Below are positions 17,436 through 25,724 of a stretch of 64,000 bases of DNA, piece by piece. The position numbers and the translations under genes were made by a program. Where the stretch lies: positions 3,968,001 through 4,032,000 of the forward strand of contig NZ_CP149822.1 of assembly GCF_038396755.1 (NCBI RefSeq). The letters run 5' to 3'. The stretch comes from Chitinophaga pollutisoli (GTDB taxonomy: Bacteria > Bacteroidota > Bacteroidia > Chitinophagales > Chitinophagaceae). The notes beneath the pieces were generated by a model. The model ran no database searches, was not told where the DNA came from, and worked only from the letters and a program-made list of their open reading frames with translations. How positions within the stretch are numbered: position 1 is the first letter of the stretch; every line of letters starts with the position of its first letter.

Positions 17436-18476
17436 TCACACCACTTCCGCGATCGTGCGCAAGGCATCCGGGAGCTGAGGGGCATCGTAAGCACCGCCCA
17501 GGGCTACGCGCACGAATTGATCATTGGTTGTGAGCGAGAACATTTTTCCGTTGCTGATGTCGATGTGGCGGCTGAGCAAAAATGCAGTTACTTTTTCCGG
17601 TTCGCGGCAGGGAATCCAGTAATGGAAGCTGTCCGGATGGCTGAGATATTGTTTTCCGCGGAAATAGTTTTCCATCAGCAATCGTCCTGCCGTAGCCGCT
17701 TCGCGCTTCTGTTCCGCCAGCTTGCGGAGCCATCCGTTGGCGATGAGATGAATGCCGAAGCGTGTGAAAAGGGTGGATGTTCCGCTGCAGGTCATCTTTA
17801 CGAAATTCGATGCCCCGGTCATCAGCTGCGCCGGGTGAATCAGGTAGCCCGCCCGCAGCATGGGATTGAAGGGTTTCGACAAGCTGTAGACATGCAACGT
17901 GACGTCGGGCGCCAGCTCCAGGAAGGAGGGCGGGGGATCGGCATGGAGGAAGCGGTAGGCGTCGTCCTCGATGATATATGTTTCCGGGAAATTGCGCACC
18001 ACGTTCACGATCGCCATCCGGCGTTCCAGGCTCATCACGGCGTTGGTGGGGTTGTGGAGCGTGGGTTGCAGGTAGATAAGTTTACAGGAGTTATTTTCAA
18101 TGCATTCCGCCAAAGACTCCGGCAGCATGCCTTCCGCATCCGATTCCACCACATGATGCCGGTATCCCGCATCTTCCGCGATCATCCGCCATCCGGGAAA
18201 AGTAAATGGCTCGATGGCTACGTTTGCCGTATGCGCACGGAAATATTTCGCGATAGTAAAGAGCCCGCTGTTTGCACTGGGCACGGGCGTAACGGCCACC
18301 ATGGCGGGATCGAACCGGAGATGGCTGCCGAGGGCGGACAGCGAATATTCGTCCAGGGGCGTGTAGGATGGATGCAGCAGGTCGTACTGATCGCGATCAT
18401 TCAACTGGCTGACATATTCCCGGAAGATATCGGCCTCCGCGGGAACGGAAGGGTAGTTGAGGCTAAGGTTCAGCAT
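17436..18476 (-). CDS. PLP-dependent aminotransferase, class I/II fold
   Basis: 346 residues, fold type I. VTPVPSANSGLFTIAKYF covers the phosphate-binding start, YLQPTLHNPTNAVMS holds the conserved Asn-Pro-Thr-Asn, YIIEDDAYRFLH has the Asp that contacts the pyridine nitrogen, and YSLSKPFNPMLRAGYL carries the Schiff-base lysine and the phosphate-binding Arg. This resembles the aminotransferase half of MocR-type regulators or AAT-I alpha-aminoadipate aminotransferases, but there is no GntR DNA-binding domain. Substrate unknown. It converges with the preceding unknown gene (20 bp between stops) and is divergent from the hexosaminidase. Confidence 0.9.
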   Translation of the reverse strand: MLNLSLNYPSVPAEADIFREYVSQLNDRDQYDLLHPSYTPLDEYSLSALGSHLRFDPAMVAVTPVPSANSGLFTIAKYFRAHTANVAIEPFTFPGWRMIAEDAGYRHHVVESDAEGMLPESLAECIENNSCKLIYLQPTLHNPTNAVMSLERRMAIVNVVRNFPETYIIEDDAYRFLHADPPPSFLELAPDVTLHVYSLSKPFNPMLRAGYLIHPAQLMTGASNFVKMTCSGTSTLFTRFGIHLIANGWLRKLAEQKREAATAGRLLMENYFRGKQYLSHPDSFHYWIPCREPEKVTAFLLSRHIDISNGKMFSLTTNDQFVRVALGGAYDAPQLPDALRTIAEVV

Positions 18477-18566
18477 GGCAGGCGTATTTAAAGAAGGAAG
18501 GTAGTAAATATGTTCGTTCGGAATTGATGATTATCTTTAAAACTTCATTCAATTTCCACAAACGCC

Positions 18567-20183
18567 ATGTTAAGAACGCTCCTTTTCATTACCACTTTTG
18601 CCATTACCCTGTGCGCTGCCGCGCAGGAAAGCTGCCCGGTGATCCCCGCGCCGCTGCGCGCCGCTCCGGCCAACCAGCAATTTATCCTGAACGATAAAAC
18701 AGTGATCGTCGTTTCGAAACCAGCACTGCTCAAAGAGGCTGGCCTGTTGCAACGCGAACTGCTGAAGTATACCGGCATCCGCGTGCAAGTGGCGCCGCCG
18801 CAGCTGCACCAGCAATTTAATAACCGCAAAAGCAAAACGCCCATCGCCAATTTCCCGAATCATATCGTCATCGGTACCGGTAATCAGTCCGCCGACGCGT
18901 ATTCCCTCGATATGAACAACCGCCAGGTGCGCATTGAGGCCGGCGGAGAAGAAGGGCTTGTGCATGGGGTGATGACGTTCATCCAGCTGGCGGGCCTTTC
19001 TGCGACCGCACACCACCAGGCGACAATTCCCTGCTGGAAGATACAGGACCAGCCCGCGATGAAATGGCGTGGCTTCATGCTCGACGAGTCCCGCCACTTC
19101 TTCGGCAAGCAAACCGTCAAAATGCTGATCGACCAGATGGCATTGTATAAACTCAACCGTTTCCACTGGCACCTGACAGACGCGCCGGGATGGAGGATAG
19201 AGATTAAGCAATATCCGCGCCTGTCGCTGGTTGGCGGCATCGGCAATACGACCGATTCCCTCGCGCCCGCGGCTTACTACACCCAGGACGAGATCAGCGA
19301 AATCGTGGCCTACGCCGCGGAACGCGCCATCACCGTGATCCCTGAAATCGACATGCCCGGCCATGCCACGGCTGCCAACAGAGCTTATCCGCAGTTCAGC
19401 GGCGGCGGCACGGAGAAATACCCTGAATTTACTTTCAACCCCGGCATCGAAGGCACTTATCAATACCTGACCAACATCCTCCGGGAAGTGAACGTATTGT
19501 TCCCTTCGCGCATGATCCACGTCGGCGGCGACGAAGTGAGCTTCGGTTCCGCCAGCTGGAATACCGATCCGCATGTGCAAAGCCTCATGAAGCGCGAGCG
19601 GCTGAAAACGCTCGTAGACGTGGAGCATTATTTCATCCGCCGCATGGCAGATTCGCTGCAGGCCATCAACAGCAAGGTGTTAGCCTGGGATGAAGTGTCC
19701 GCCGCCAATCTGCCCACGAAAGAAACGATCGTTTTCTGGTGGCGGCAGGAAAGGCCGGAACAGCTGCAGATCGCGCTGGATAAAGGTTATGACGTGGTGA
19801 TGTGCCCGCGCCTGCCTTTGTACCTGGATTTCGTGCAGGACAGTTCGCATACTTCGGGCCGCCGTTGGGGCAAGGAGTTCAATCCGCTCCGCCGCGTGTA
19901 CGAATTCAAACTGGACGATTATCCCGCCATCAGCGACAAGAACCGCAAACAGATCATCGGCATACAGGCCAACCAGTGGACGGAAGTCATCAAATCCGAA
20001 GGGCGCCTGCAATTCATGACCTTCCCGCGCCTGCTGGCGATGGCGGAAGCGGCCTGGACGGCGCCGGAGAAAAAGGACTTTGCCGGATTTGAGAAAAGAT
20101 TGGCGAAATTCACGCCGCTGCTGCAAGGCAGGGGATTGTATATTATGGAAACGCCGAAGAAAACGCCCGAACCCCTGCGCTAA
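18567..20183 (+). CDS. GH20 beta-N-acetylhexosaminidase, exported
   Basis: 538 residues with a signal peptide (MLRTLLFITTFAITLCAAAQ). An N-terminal GH20b domain (VIPAPLRAAPANQQFIL, LLQRELLKYTGIRVQV) precedes the catalytic barrel: MKWRGFMLDESRHFFG, YKLNRFHWHLTDAPGWRIEI, VIPEIDMPGHATAA, and HVGGDEVSFG with the polarising Asp322 and acid Glu323 used in substrate-assisted catalysis. It removes terminal GlcNAc or GalNAc from glycans or chitooligosaccharides, probably in the periplasm. An exported M1 peptidase follows 34 bp later, so the two may be co-transcribed and act together on glycoproteins. Confidence 0.95.
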   Translation: MLRTLLFITTFAITLCAAAQESCPVIPAPLRAAPANQQFILNDKTVIVVSKPALLKEAGLLQRELLKYTGIRVQVAPPQLHQQFNNRKSKTPIANFPNHIVIGTGNQSADAYSLDMNNRQVRIEAGGEEGLVHGVMTFIQLAGLSATAHHQATIPCWKIQDQPAMKWRGFMLDESRHFFGKQTVKMLIDQMALYKLNRFHWHLTDAPGWRIEIKQYPRLSLVGGIGNTTDSLAPAAYYTQDEISEIVAYAAERAITVIPEIDMPGHATAANRAYPQFSGGGTEKYPEFTFNPGIEGTYQYLTNILREVNVLFPSRMIHVGGDEVSFGSASWNTDPHVQSLMKRERLKTLVDVEHYFIRRMADSLQAINSKVLAWDEVSAANLPTKETIVFWWRQERPEQLQIALDKGYDVVMCPRLPLYLDFVQDSSHTSGRRWGKEFNPLRRVYEFKLDDYPAISDKNRKQIIGIQANQWTEVIKSEGRLQFMTFPRLLAMAEAAWTAPEKKDFAGFEKRLAKFTPLLQGRGLYIMETPKKTPEPLR

Positions 20184-20217
20184 GGCACAACAGTCTGAAC
20201 CAAAACAACCTGCAATA

Positions 20218-22065
20218 ATGAGATACGCATTGCTGGCAGGGGCGCTCCTCGCCGCCGCCTGCCAATCCCCGGAAAGCCGGAAGGAAAACACGAACACCGC
20301 CGCTGCAAAAGATCTGCACACGCTCTCCAATGCAGACAGCATCCAGATCCGCCACCTCGATCTTGATATCCGTGTCGACTTCGCCACGCACCGGATCGAA
20401 GGCGCCGCCGCCTGGCACTTCGCCAATCCTCAATCCCTTTCCGTGCTACGCCTGGATACCGACGGCCTCACGATCGACAGCGTTACCGCCAACGGCCGCA
20501 TTGTGCCGCATTGGCTGGACTCCGCCGTGGCTTTCCTCGGGAGCAGGCTGAACATCCCCGTGGAAAAAGACGATTCGCTCGTGCGGATCTGGTATAAAAC
20601 CGCGCCCGGCGCCACCGCCCTGCAATGGCTGGAGCCCGCGCAAACCCTCGGTAAGAAACAACCGTTCCTGTATACGCAGTCGGAGCCGACCTATGCGCGG
20701 ACGTGGATCCCCGGGCCCGACGGTCCCGGTATCCGTTTCACGTACGCCGCGCGGGTGAGCGTTCCCCAGGGCCTCGTGGCCCTCATGAGCGCCGAAAATC
20801 CGCGCCAGGCAAACGACAGCGGGGTGTATCACTTCCGGATGGACCAGCCCGTTCCCGCCTATCTCATGGCCCTCGCGGCCGGTGATGTAGCCTACCGCGC
20901 GATTGACGGCCGCACCGGCGTTTACGCGGAGCCCGCCATGCTCGATAAGGCGCATTACGAATTCGCCGAAGTGGGCAAAATGGTGACCACGGCCGAAGGC
21001 CTGTACGGTCCCTACCGCTGGGGCGTATACGACGTGCTGGTGCTGCCCCCGGGTTTCCCGCTGGGAGGGATGGAAAATCCGAGGCTGACGTTCGCAACAC
21101 CCACGATTATAGCGGGCGACCGCTCGCTGGTGTCGCTCATCGCGCATGAGCTGGCGCACAGCTGGAGCGGTAACCTGGTGACCAATGCCACCTGGGAAGA
21201 CTTCTGGCTGAACGAAGGTTTTACCGTGTATTTCGAGCGCAGGATCATGGAGGCCATGATGGGCGCGGATTATGCGGATATGTTGTGGGAACTGGGGTAC
21301 CAGGACCTGGAAGAAACCGTGGAAAGCCTGGGCAAAGACAACCGCGACACCTGGCTGAAGCTCGATCTCAAAGGGCGCAACGCGGAAGACGGGCTGACGG
21401 ACATCGCTTACGAGAAAGGCGCGCATTTCCTGCGCAGGGTCGAAGAAACGGTGGGCCGGGAGAAGATCGATACGTTCCTGTACCGGTATTTCAACGGAAA
21501 TGCATTCAAAACCATGTCTACCGAACAGTTCCTGGCATATTTCAACGATGAGTTGCTGCAGGGTGATACCTCGCTTGCGGCGAAGATCCGGGTGAAGGAG
21601 TGGGTGTATGGCCCGGGGATTCCGGATAATTGTCCGCGCGTACCGCAGGCGCGGTTCGGAAAGGTGGACGCGGAGCGGGAAAAGTTCCTGAAAGGGGAAA
21701 CGGTTTTGCAGACCACCGGTTGGACTTCCCACGAATGGCTGCACTTCCTCCGCAAGATGCCGAAGCCGTTGCAGCTGGCGCAGATGCAGCAGCTGGACAA
21801 GGCATTCAGCTTTACTTCCACCGGCAACAGCGAAGTGGCGAACCAGTGGTTCATCATGGCGGTGGCGGCGGGGTATAAGCCGGCTTTTGCGAATATGGAC
21901 AAGTTTCTCAGCACTGTTGGCCGCCGCAAATTCCTCACGCCGTTGTACACGGAGATGATGAAATCGCCGGAGAACGCGGCCATGGCCCGTTCCATCTACG
22001 GAAAATATCGCGGCAACTATCATCCGCTGGCGCAGGAAACGTTGGACAAGATCATCAGGAAGTAA
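20218..22065 (+). CDS. M1 family metallopeptidase, lipoprotein
   Basis: 615 residues from ATG 20218, which begins a lipoprotein signal (MRYALLAGALLAAACQS). The frame is open back to 20080 inside the previous gene, but only this start gives an export signal. The N-terminal beta domain is followed by the thermolysin-like domain with exopeptidase motif LGGMENPRL, zinc site HELAHSW (His310, His314) and NEGFTVYFERR carrying the third ligand. A C-terminal helical domain (EWLHFLRKMPKPL onward) matches the leukotriene-A4-hydrolase/aminopeptidase-B type. It should remove N-terminal residues from peptides in the periplasm. An intrinsic terminator follows. Confidence 0.93.
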   Translation: MRYALLAGALLAAACQSPESRKENTNTAAAKDLHTLSNADSIQIRHLDLDIRVDFATHRIEGAAAWHFANPQSLSVLRLDTDGLTIDSVTANGRIVPHWLDSAVAFLGSRLNIPVEKDDSLVRIWYKTAPGATALQWLEPAQTLGKKQPFLYTQSEPTYARTWIPGPDGPGIRFTYAARVSVPQGLVALMSAENPRQANDSGVYHFRMDQPVPAYLMALAAGDVAYRAIDGRTGVYAEPAMLDKAHYEFAEVGKMVTTAEGLYGPYRWGVYDVLVLPPGFPLGGMENPRLTFATPTIIAGDRSLVSLIAHELAHSWSGNLVTNATWEDFWLNEGFTVYFERRIMEAMMGADYADMLWELGYQDLEETVESLGKDNRDTWLKLDLKGRNAEDGLTDIAYEKGAHFLRRVEETVGREKIDTFLYRYFNGNAFKTMSTEQFLAYFNDELLQGDTSLAAKIRVKEWVYGPGIPDNCPRVPQARFGKVDAEREKFLKGETVLQTTGWTSHEWLHFLRKMPKPLQLAQMQQLDKAFSFTSTGNSEVANQWFIMAVAAGYKPAFANMDKFLSTVGRRKFLTPLYTEMMKSPENAAMARSIYGKYRGNYHPLAQETLDKIIRK

Positions 22066-22084
22066 ATTTTACGGATATAACAGG

Positions 22085-22114
22085 AAAGGGCAGCCACATC
22101 GGTTGCCCTTTTTC
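22085..22114 (+). terminator. Intrinsic terminator after M1 peptidase
   Basis: Stem AAAGGGCA / TGCCCTTT with an 11-nt loop and a following T-run, 20 bp after the stop codon. Confidence 0.75.
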
Positions 22115-22185
22115 TTTGGGTAAAAACGCCTCTTTTTGGTATTTTTAAGGTTTGGAACCGGAACTAAACAACTGAAGGAGCTTAA

Positions 22186-22794
22186 TTGTCTGAAGACAGA
22201 AATACGGAAAAGGAATGGCTGGACAGGGTAGCCCTGGGAGATCAGGATGCTTTCAGGGAGATATTTCAGCAGCATTACAAGGCGCTCTGCTATTATGCCG
22301 GAACGATCGTAGACGACTGGCAGGAGGCGGAAGACCTTATCCAGGAAGTATTTTCCCGACTTTGGGATAAAAGGCCCGAATTCCCCAACGCCGCGGCGCT
22401 CCGTTCGTGGCTGTACGTATCCGTCCGCAACGCCTGCCTCAATCATCTCAAATTAAAGGAACGGCAACAATCGCGCGATCGAGACTATGCCTATTTTGCC
22501 GGCGATACCCTTTCCGACCTTGGCGCTTTTGACCCGCGGCTCGCTGAAACGGAGATCATCGCCAGCCTCTACCGTGAGATCGACGAGCTCCCCGCCCAAT
22601 GCCGGCGCATCTTCCGGATGAGCTACCTGGAGGGGAAAAAGAACGAGGAGATTGCCGGGGCGCTGTCCATTTCCTACAACACCGTTCGCACCCAGAAGCT
22701 GCGCGCCCTCAAACTGATCCGCGCCGGGCTGCTCAAACGCAACCTCCTGCCCGTATTCTACGCCTGGCTGGCTTTCACCGGCCATTTCCACTGA
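22186..22794 (+). CDS. ECF-type RNA polymerase sigma factor (Bacteroidota FecI-like)
   Basis: 202 residues from a TTG start at 22186, chosen because GAAGGAG lies 5 bp upstream, a strong ribosome site rare in this window. Sigma region 2 reads DAFREIFQQHYKALCYYAGTI, DWQEAEDLIQEVFSRLWDKR and LRSWLYVSVRNACLNHL; region 4 reads LPAQCRRIFRMSYLEGKKNEEIAGALSISYNTVRTQKLRALKLI. Such factors normally pair with a FecR anti-sigma and a SusC-like receptor just downstream. Here the FecR/SusC/SusD set starts at 24448, separated by a gene on the opposite strand, but the pairing remains the best guess. Confidence 0.92.
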   Translation: MSEDRNTEKEWLDRVALGDQDAFREIFQQHYKALCYYAGTIVDDWQEAEDLIQEVFSRLWDKRPEFPNAAALRSWLYVSVRNACLNHLKLKERQQSRDRDYAYFAGDTLSDLGAFDPRLAETEIIASLYREIDELPAQCRRIFRMSYLEGKKNEEIAGALSISYNTVRTQKLRALKLIRAGLLKRNLLPVFYAWLAFTGHFH

Positions 22795-22799
22795 GGATA

Positions 22800-23930
22800 T
22801 TATTGTATGTTCTTCCACCATTGTGCAAATTTTTGGGAGTGATCGTTCAGCCGGACGGTTTCGCCGATCATGGGCGTTGCCAGCCGGTAAGACTTGTTTT
22901 CGGAATATATGGAGATCTTTTCCAGGGGCTCGTACCAGGGGTGCTGGGCGAGGGTGAATTTGGAGTGATGGACCGTCAGCAGGTTGCGTGCATGCAGTTC
23001 TTCCGTGGCTTTAGCTACTTCTTCCGGCAGTTCGTGCACAGAGCGCCACGCTTCGTTGTACTGGCCGCATTCCATGATGGCCCAGTCGGGCGCGCCGTAT
23101 TGTTGAAAGATCTTTTTGAAACGCGCATCGTATCCGCCGTCGCCGCTGTAATACACGCTCATATGCGGGGCGCGGAGGAAGAAGCTGAGCCAGAGGCTTT
23201 GCCCCCGCGTGAATCCCCGCCCGGAATCGTGGTGGGCGGAGGCGGTGAAGAGCGTGAAGCCGGGCTGGATTTCCAGCTGCTGGTCCCAGTCTTTTTCAAT
23301 AATCTGTTCCGGTTTGTAACCCCAGCGCTCGTAATGCGCGCCTGCCCCGAGGCCGCAAACCACGTGTTTCACTTTGTCTTTCAGCGCCACGGCCGTTTCA
23401 TAATCGAGGTGGTCATAATGGTCGTGGGAAAGGAGCATGTAGTCGATCCCGGGAAGGTCGGCGGCGGTGTAGATATCGGTGCCTTTGTATGCGCGGACGC
23501 CGCCAGGCAGTGGCGAGGCTTTGCCGCTGAAGACCGGATCGGCCAGGAAGCGGACGCCGCCGAGCTGGAGAAAGAAGGAAGAATGCCCGAACCAGACGAT
23601 CATATCGCTGTCGCGCGGGGCGGCGAGGAGATCGGTTTTAATGGAAGGTAGCGGGTTGATGGGCTCGCGGTCGGGGAAATTGCGGAACAGGGTTTTATAG
23701 ATTTCCCCGGTCATGGAGTATCCTTTGGTGATCACGGGCATTTCCACCAGGTTCCGGAAGCGCCCGTCTTTAAAGTGCGGTGAGCTTTGGATAACGGCGA
23801 GGCGGGCGCCTTCGGGGAGCGCGCCGAACTGGGGGCGTTTCATATAGCAGTAAGTGGCGATGCCCAGGAGGGCTACTAATACAATCAACACTATCATCAT
23901 GCATTTCAATATTTTATATAATCTTCTCAT
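22800..23930 (-). CDS. MBL-fold metallo-hydrolase (NAPE-PLD/UlaG-like), membrane anchored
   Basis: 376 residues. The N-terminus has one hydrophobic helix (MMIVLIVLVALLGIATYCYM) that probably anchors the enzyme facing the periplasm. Metal site motifs are intact: WFGHSSFFLQLGGVRFLADPVF, LLSHDHYDHLDYETA (HxHxDH), VVCGLGAGAHYERWGY, FTASAHHDSGRGF and YYSGDGGYD, with a last histidine in LTVHHSKFTL. The order matches the N-acylphosphatidylethanolamine phospholipase D-like branch, whose bacterial substrates are mostly unknown. It lies between the ECF sigma gene and FecR on the other strand, its stop only 5 bp from the sigma stop. Confidence 0.88.
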   Translation of the reverse strand: MRRLYKILKCMMIVLIVLVALLGIATYCYMKRPQFGALPEGARLAVIQSSPHFKDGRFRNLVEMPVITKGYSMTGEIYKTLFRNFPDREPINPLPSIKTDLLAAPRDSDMIVWFGHSSFFLQLGGVRFLADPVFSGKASPLPGGVRAYKGTDIYTAADLPGIDYMLLSHDHYDHLDYETAVALKDKVKHVVCGLGAGAHYERWGYKPEQIIEKDWDQQLEIQPGFTLFTASAHHDSGRGFTRGQSLWLSFFLRAPHMSVYYSGDGGYDARFKKIFQQYGAPDWAIMECGQYNEAWRSVHELPEEVAKATEELHARNLLTVHHSKFTLAQHPWYEPLEKISIYSENKSYRLATPMIGETVRLNDHSQKFAQWWKNIQ

Positions 23931-24108
23931 GGGGAGTTGTGGATGGCCGCAATAGAACGGTTGTTTTAGAGGACGAATAACATCCAGATATATTTTGCAG
24001 CGGTCAGGAAAATAGATAAGCCGGTAGGAAGGAAGGGCAACCGCTGGTTTATAGCACGCAGCTGAGTTAGTATCACCAGTTTCAGGATATAGGTACGATA
24101 CATGACAA

Positions 24109-24150
24109 CCATCTATGTCCCACCTCTTATATAGGGTGGGACATAGATGG
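24109..24150. repeat. Perfect 16-bp inverted repeat (stem-loop)
   Basis: Arm 24109-24124 (CCATCTATGTCCCACC) is perfectly complementary to 24135-24150, with a 10-nt loop. There is no T-run, so it is not a standard terminator. The bases CCACCTCT (24120-24127) can alternatively pair with AGAGGTGG (24176-24183) in the adjacent repeat array, so two exclusive structures are possible. Confidence 0.85.
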
Positions 24151-24192
24151 CTTACAGGTGGCTTAAAGGTAGCTTAGAGGTGGCTCATCTGA
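24149..24192. repeat. 11-bp tandem repeat array, four units
   Basis: Units: GGCTTACAGGT, GGCTTAAAGGT, AGCTTAGAGGT, GGCTCATCTGA. The first three differ by one or two bases each; the last is degenerate. The period is exactly 11 bp, as in the two arrays at 61081 and 61195. Confidence 0.8.
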
Positions 24193-24447
24193 CAGTTAAG
24201 TGACGATTATCCTGCCGGCAGGATGGTTGCAGCCCGGGACGTAACGGAAAGATGGCCTGATAAGGCGGTTTACGCCGGTTGCCGGGAATGTGGCATTACA
24301 CATTGTTGTTTGGGAACGGTTTGTATCCTGTTGATAAGGATTTTATACCCGTTAATTCCGCAGACTGAAGAATTTTCAAAAAAAACCTGAAAATCTTGTC
24401 ATCGAAATAACAAACCTGTTGTTTCTATAGTAATCCATATAAAATAA

Positions 24448-25628
24448 TTGATGTTGGACCCACAACTGATACAACGAGCCGCCGAATTGATCCTGAAGGA
24501 GCTTCGGGGCGAACTGAACGAGCCCGAGGCCCGGGAGCTGCAGGAATGGCTGGCCGCCGATCCGCAGCACCAGGACTTTTATAACCGCATGACCGACGCT
24601 CCGGGCCTGCAATCCCGGCTGGCGAAGTTCGGGGCTGCGGACGAAGAAGCGGCCTGGCAACGGTTCGCTGAAAAACATTTTCCCGCCCCGGTGGTAGCAG
24701 GTGAGGAGAAAGTGAAGCGCATGCCTTACCGCTGGTGGGCCGCCGCTGCCATAACCGTGGCCGCTGCGGCGGGGCTCTGGCTCTGGAAGCCGGGGCGGGA
24801 ACCCCAAAAGCCCGTTGCCGCCGTGCAGCAAACGATCCTGCCCGCTACCAGCAAAGCGGTGCTCACCCTGGCAGATGGCACCACCATCCCGTTGGACAGC
24901 GCCGGCAACCAAACCTTCGCGCAGCAGGGCGCCACGGCATCCCAGCAAGGCGGATCGCTGGTGTACCTGCCGGGCAGCCAGGCAGGCGAACTGCAATACA
25001 ATACCCTCCGCACACCGAGGGGCGGACAGTTCCGCATCTCGCTGGCCGACGGGTCGCAGGTATGGCTGAATGCGGGATCGTCCCTGCGCTTTCCGCTGGC
25101 TTTCGGGCCGGGTGAACGGAAAGTGGAACTGACAGGCGAGGCGTATTTCGATATTCAACCGGATGCGGCGAAACCTTTCCGGGTAGCCGTGGACGGGAAG
25201 GCGGAAGTGACCGTGCTGGGCACGGAATTTAACATCAACGCCTACACCGACGAGCCGGCTATCCGCGCCACCCTGGTAAGCGGGTCAGTTGCGGTAACGG
25301 CAGGAGGGGAAACCAGGCAGCTCCAGCCGGGGCAGCAGGCGGCCATTGCAGGCGGGGCCCCGGTAGTGGAAACGCAACCGGATATGGAGGAAGCCCTGGC
25401 CTGGAGGAACGAAGTTTTCTACTTCCGGAACGCCGGCGTACTCACCGTGATGCGGCAATTGCAGCGCTGGTACGATGTGGAAGTGGAATTCAGGGGAAAG
25501 TACCCGACCGCCGGTTTGACGGTGAGATTCAGCGAAACCTGCCCTTGCAGGATGTGTTGGATGGACTGCGGGTATCGGGGATGACGTTTACCATAGAAGG
25601 ATCGAAAATCATCATACAACCATTATAA
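24448..25628 (+). CDS. FecR family anti-sigma factor, frameshifted near the C-terminus
   Basis: Cytoplasmic sigma-binding N-terminus (ELILKELRGELNEPEARELQEWL), one transmembrane helix at about residues 95-114 (WWAAAAITVAAAAGLWLW), and a periplasmic FecR domain (LRTPRGGQFRISLADGSQVW, LNAGSSLRFPLAF, RKVELTGEAYFDI, VTVLGTEFNINAYTDEPAI). As written the frame stops at 25584. A one-base insertion, best in the CCC at 25503-25505, gives KYPDRRFDGEIQRNLPLQDV and restores a normal C-terminus (VLDGLRVSGMTFTIEG) to a stop at 25628. It lies directly before its SusC-like receptor, so it should gate an ECF sigma factor, probably the one at 22186. Confidence 0.9.
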
Positions 25629-25724
25629 AAAAAACAGAAACCGGAGGTGATTGGACCCACCCCCGGCGAATGTCAGGCATTTTAGCAAGGAATCGTATTA
25701 CTATTAACCAGACAATGCAAATCT

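Larger units (their letters stand above)
23931..24447. other. 517-bp divergent intergenic region with hairpin, palindrome and 11-bp repeats
   Basis: Between the MBL gene (leftward) and FecR (rightward). It contains a 16-bp perfect inverted repeat (24109-24150), four 11-bp tandem units (24149-24192) and a 16-bp perfect palindrome ATCCTGCCGGCAGGAT (24209-24224). No open frame with family resemblance is seen. The part from 24300 is AT-rich and probably holds the FecR promoter, though I find no exact TTTG-N19-TAnnTTTG. Confidence 0.6.

Noticed and set aside
24109..24150. Rho-independent terminator
   Set aside because: The stem is perfect but there is no T-run on either side, and it lies upstream of both flanking genes, not downstream.
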